Part shown: positions 42,601-44,745 of the stretch, in pieces
Numbering within the stretch: position 1 is the first letter of the stretch
How the letters are laid out: each line of letters begins with the position of its first letter
NCBI GenBank assembly: GCA_023404715.1
Contig: JAEYAR010000146.1
Coordinates: 1 to 44,745, forward strand
Source of the DNA: Bacillota bacterium
Lineage (GTDB): Bacteria; Bacillota; Clostridia; Christensenellales; Aristaeellaceae
Direction: 5' to 3'
Length of the DNA: 44,745 bases
Translations under genes and position numbers: made by a program
Notes under the pieces: model-generated
Databases searched by the model: none
What the model was told of the DNA's origin: nothing
Seen by the model: only the letters and a program-made list of their open reading frames with translations

Positions 42601-44669
42601 TTGCCGAAGGGACGATGCGTTTTGAGATGCCCGGCCCTTGGACGTTGTCGCTTGAGCATACGGCAGGCGGCGCTTCTTATGCTCTCACGGTGAACGAGCT
42701 GGGCGGTGTGGAGGGCTACCTTTACGAGCCTGTGCGGGGCGGCTTGGGCGAGGTCGTGCGGACAGAACCTGTCGAGGGCATTTTTTCGCCCAAGGATCTG
42801 CGCGAGACCGGGACGCTGGCGTATACGACCTGGGAGGAGACGGATAACGCGCCCAGCCGCCTCATAAGGCAGGCGCTCGGCGTCGGCACAGACGAAGCGG
42901 TTTATGGGAGCGTCTACGCAGAGGTTTACGCGGACGGGACGCGCGTACGAAAATACGCCGTACGGCCCGCGCACGCGGAAAGCTGGGTCTTCCGCGTGCG
43001 GATGGAACCGCTTTGTATCCTCTCCGCGCAATACTTCCCGGAGGGAAGCGGGGAGGCGGACTTTTCGGTGTTGGAAACGCCGGAGGAGGCAGAGGCGTCC
43101 ATCAAGGATTACCTCGCCCGCGCAGGCTGGACGCCGGCGGAAATCGATATGCCACTCGTCCGTACAGACGACGGCGGTATATATTACGGCGAAACGGATC
43201 GCAACGCGCAGGACGGCTGGTATGTTTCCTACCATGCAAGCAGGCGTTACGTCGATAACTTCTGGCGTGCGGATATGCAAAAGGATGCGCAGGCGCAGCG
43301 TCCCCTTACGGAAGGGGAGCGGGCTTGGGCGATCGAGAAGGCAAAGGCGTTTTTGCAGAAGCATCGTCTAAGCACGTACGACCTCACGATCGGGGAGATC
43401 GCGGTGGACGACGCGGTGCAGCGCTATTCGGACGGCGACGTCGTTCGCGTCCGGGTGAATTATCCGGATAAAAACTACGTGCGCACGGACGCGTTGTGCA
43501 TCCGTCTGGAGCCGGAGGCCGTGCTGAAAATGGACTATACTTGGGATGAAATCGATCCGCAAGACGGACGGGAAACGTCGCAGGCAGCGCGTATCGAAGA
43601 CGACGGGCGTGATGAGGAAGAAAAAGGGGCGCCCACGCCGCAAGTTGAGGAGGCGTTCCTCTCGTATCTGGACGCCGTGATGCGGGTAGACGGTTATGCG
43701 TATACGGATCGAAGCGTTTCGCCGGAGCGCGACGGCTGGACGATGCGCGGACAGGACGGGCGCAAGTCCTTTGAAATCCATATGAACGCACAGGGAAACG
43801 TAGACTATGCCGCCTGGAGCGACGGCGAAGCTTTGACTGGAACCGAGCAGGCACAGGACATGGAATGGACCTGGACGGACGAGCAAAAGAGGCTCGTTGC
43901 CGTCCTCGAGCCGCGCGGGCCCGGAAACGAACGCTGCGAATGGCAGCAGGAAATACAGGTCTATCCGAGCCGGCGCACGCGCGACGCCAGGATCTGGTGG
44001 GAAAGTACCGCCCTGGGGTATGTGGTGACGCTGGACGCCGACACGCACCGGGTCGTAGGGATTCAGGCGGCAGACGCGGCGCAGCTGGGCCTCGAAGCGC
44101 GGGCGTCGTACGACGAAGCCGCGGCCCGGCGCGCGGGAAGCGCTTACCAGCAGGTCAGCGGCGGCAGCTGCGGCGCGGCGAACGAGTGCGACGCAGAGGT
44201 TGAGCGCGAGGGCGATCGCTTCTATCACCGATTGGTCGACCGGGAGACGGGGGCGGCTTTCGCCCTGCTGGAGATGGACGCGGAGACGTATAGACCGCTT
44301 TCGCTTCTCGATTTGCGCGCGGAGGCGGACGAAGCGGCGTCGTTGGACGAGACGCTTTATACGGCCGCCATCACCATCGCGGAGGACCATCTGATGCGTC
44401 AGTATCTGTATGGCCTGGAACTGCAAATCACGAGCTCTCGCGTAATGGACGCGCGTAAGCGGGAGGCTTCGCTTGATTTTTACACATTGCCTTTGCAGAA
44501 TAAAGCGACGATGGAAGCCCTACGGCAGGAAGCGACGAAGCAGGCGGCCGGGGAAGCCTGCATTGAGGCGGAAGTACAGATCGACGTGAGCGACGGACGG
44601 ACGTTTCAGCTGCGCGTAGATGCGCGGCACGGCGGCGTCTTCGCGTGCTATGAACGGACCGAACCGTAA
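39678..44669 (+). CDS. BlaR1-like M56 membrane metalloprotease with giant duplicated outer domain
   Basis: The 1663-residue protein starts with BlaR1-like membrane helices and a cytoplasmic M56 protease: zinc motif HELSH at residues 225-229 and the third ligand near 266 in LDAEMACDERV. A last helix lies at ~333-355. More than 1300 outer residues follow. They hold two copies of a unit starting EAAWRAVDADVLTALGFPAD (residues ~370 and ~925) exactly 555 residues apart, with shared GWYV, RLEPxAVLxM and YGExxxxxxDGW segments, and a third, related C-terminal part. I see no penicillin-binding (STYK/SxN) domain, so the inducer is probably not a beta-lactam. BlaR1 is normally ~600 residues. The protease would cleave the BlaI partner. 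Confidence 0.85.
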   Translation: MTFVLHHLIEASVGAAILVPLILLARRFCRVRVGSRTIYAAWLLVALRLMLPISLPNPLLGMKSAPDGWSAPPAPRAPQAVWQAPHTQAGVTAAAQPLEEIDAFTSGARQQENAELAPEPIAPSSPLSARRAAMAVYLAGAVLAAGIVAAMNVRFRVRLARARVGLLDGEARAAYEALCRENGVRPLPVWLCDPLPSACLVGVSRPFIALPLTVKRADLRLTLLHELSHAKAGDALWSLVRSACLVLFWFHPLVWLGAHASRLDAEMACDERVAKSLGDAERISYAEMLVRMAVRRGVPALGVLATGMSMNGGRMRARVRGIVQSRAVCRRAIAAAMLLGAALLTLTFATAEAPQMDAPDAGGSPTGADEAAWRAVDADVLTALGFPADAIRVRPGACEVAYSSLSQVWTASYIDVESNRQVARELDAAQTVRYDAPGPWNLRLDRADGGEAYTLTVDETGDVLSFAYEPQGWGEVVRTEVGIPQEEGRAATYQMPLSTSLEIDTELGRLVEAATGMDGKAVTINASAYAAVYADGTRVRKAVARTKDAADLWLLSVQCEPLRILSMVYKPGEPMLSEYVTVEPTQAEALAGVKTYLLEAGWTQAEIDAPTVSREDENTTAHFYGESAQGSRDGWYVRYDLTYRQGLDLWRGDMRTDAAERRPIAQDERERVAQAARAFVQRTRLGSYGLEISAVEVEDAIQIYPDSEVARVWVRYDDAYALRADELRIRLEPQAVLQMRYTYESVPLTQEQIAQSARRYLAEEAGLAADAPIVTVRQAEQALYAYGETAAGARDLWTVRFDVAGRDVSAFWTADADLTGGGEARTRALAPEEKNAVTERAWLFANGRGGSAIQRLTVSESANLVNGRELVDAYVLYRDGAVDGLSIALKDEAVHAWAPLEETNARYAQAAEALALAAAPDADDEAAWRAVDADVLTALGFPADEIRVRPGVCEASYGSLGTEWTVLATAPQARFAEGTMRFEMPGPWTLSLEHTAGGASYALTVNELGGVEGYLYEPVRGGLGEVVRTEPVEGIFSPKDLRETGTLAYTTWEETDNAPSRLIRQALGVGTDEAVYGSVYAEVYADGTRVRKYAVRPAHAESWVFRVRMEPLCILSAQYFPEGSGEADFSVLETPEEAEASIKDYLARAGWTPAEIDMPLVRTDDGGIYYGETDRNAQDGWYVSYHASRRYVDNFWRADMQKDAQAQRPLTEGERAWAIEKAKAFLQKHRLSTYDLTIGEIAVDDAVQRYSDGDVVRVRVNYPDKNYVRTDALCIRLEPEAVLKMDYTWDEIDPQDGRETSQAARIEDDGRDEEEKGAPTPQVEEAFLSYLDAVMRVDGYAYTDRSVSPERDGWTMRGQDGRKSFEIHMNAQGNVDYAAWSDGEALTGTEQAQDMEWTWTDEQKRLVAVLEPRGPGNERCEWQQEIQVYPSRRTRDARIWWESTALGYVVTLDADTHRVVGIQAADAAQLGLEARASYDEAAARRAGSAYQQVSGGSCGAANECDAEVEREGDRFYHRLVDRETGAAFALLEMDAETYRPLSLLDLRAEADEAASLDETLYTAAITIAEDHLMRQYLYGLELQITSSRVMDARKREASLDFYTLPLQNKATMEALRQEATKQAAGEACIEAEVQIDVSDGRTFQLRVDARHGGVFACYERTEP

Positions 44670-44675
44670 CAGGAG

Positions 44676-44745
44676 ATGACTGTCGACAAACCTATCGAAG
44701 TCAGACAAACCAAAAGCCGTCTGCAAGACTGTAATCGTATCCGCC
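44676..44745 (+). CDS. possible start of the next gene, cut by the window edge
   Basis: A frame open to the window edge begins at ATG 44676, 7 nt after the M56 stop (MTVDKPIEVRQTKS onward). AGGAG directly abuts the ATG, which is poor spacing. Too little is present to name a family. Confidence 0.25.
   Translation, partial: MTVDKPIEVRQTKSRLQDCNRIR

Noticed and set aside
42303..43364. 353-codon minus-strand frame (and a similar one at 43368-44426)
   Set aside because: Both are antisense to the M56 ectodomain, Arg-rich and without ribosome sites.

Overview
The window is a GC-rich chromosomal segment from a member of the Firmicutes/Clostridia, probably a gut-type heterotroph. The evidence is a YesM/AraC-type two-component system beside an Lpl-like sugar ABC transporter, a BmpA/Nup-type nucleoside ABC transporter, a BlaI/BlaR1-like pair, an ECF/DUF4179 pair, a MoxR-DUF58-transglutaminase operon, AGGAGG ribosome sites and TTGACA/TATAAT promoters. 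The species cannot be named from the sequence. None of the three solute-binding proteins has a lipobox cysteine, which is odd for a single-membrane Gram-positive.

Layout. 1-2.6 kb: the end of a flavin-dependent reductase facing a cyclase-family hydrolase. 2.7-4.1 kb: a secreted protein with three peptidoglycan-binding domains. 4.38 kb: tRNA-Lys(CUU) with its own promoter and terminator. 4.5-9.8 kb (minus): a sugar-uptake operon with two permeases, a binding protein, a phosphoesterase and a sugar isomerase-like enzyme. 9.9-14.5 kb (plus), divergent from it: a second binding protein, a histidine kinase and a response regulator, with overlapping genes. The regulator is split by a frameshift.

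14.6-24.1 kb is a mosaic accessory region with a ParE/Phd toxin-antitoxin pair, an ECF-like sigma cluster, the 3' fragment of a group II intron, a GC-rich ECF/DUF4179 anti-sigma pair, small membrane proteins, a MerR regulator with two DNA-binding modules driving a membrane-anchored hydrolase, and about 1.2 kb of decayed genes, among them a DUF6809-like pseudogene.

24.2-34.1 kb is core-like. A MoxR-DUF58-transglutaminase operon (minus) diverges from birA, a P1-family peptidase, acpS and nnr (plus), all overlapping or nearly so. A solitary MazF toxin and a YitT membrane protein follow. 34.2-39.1 kb holds a complete BMP-type nucleoside transporter (binding protein, double ATPase, two permeases). 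39.2-44.7 kb holds a BlaI repressor and a 1663-residue BlaR1-like membrane protease whose huge outer region contains a 555-residue duplication. This last pair, and the binding protein/kinase/regulator cassette, are the most unusual systems in the window.
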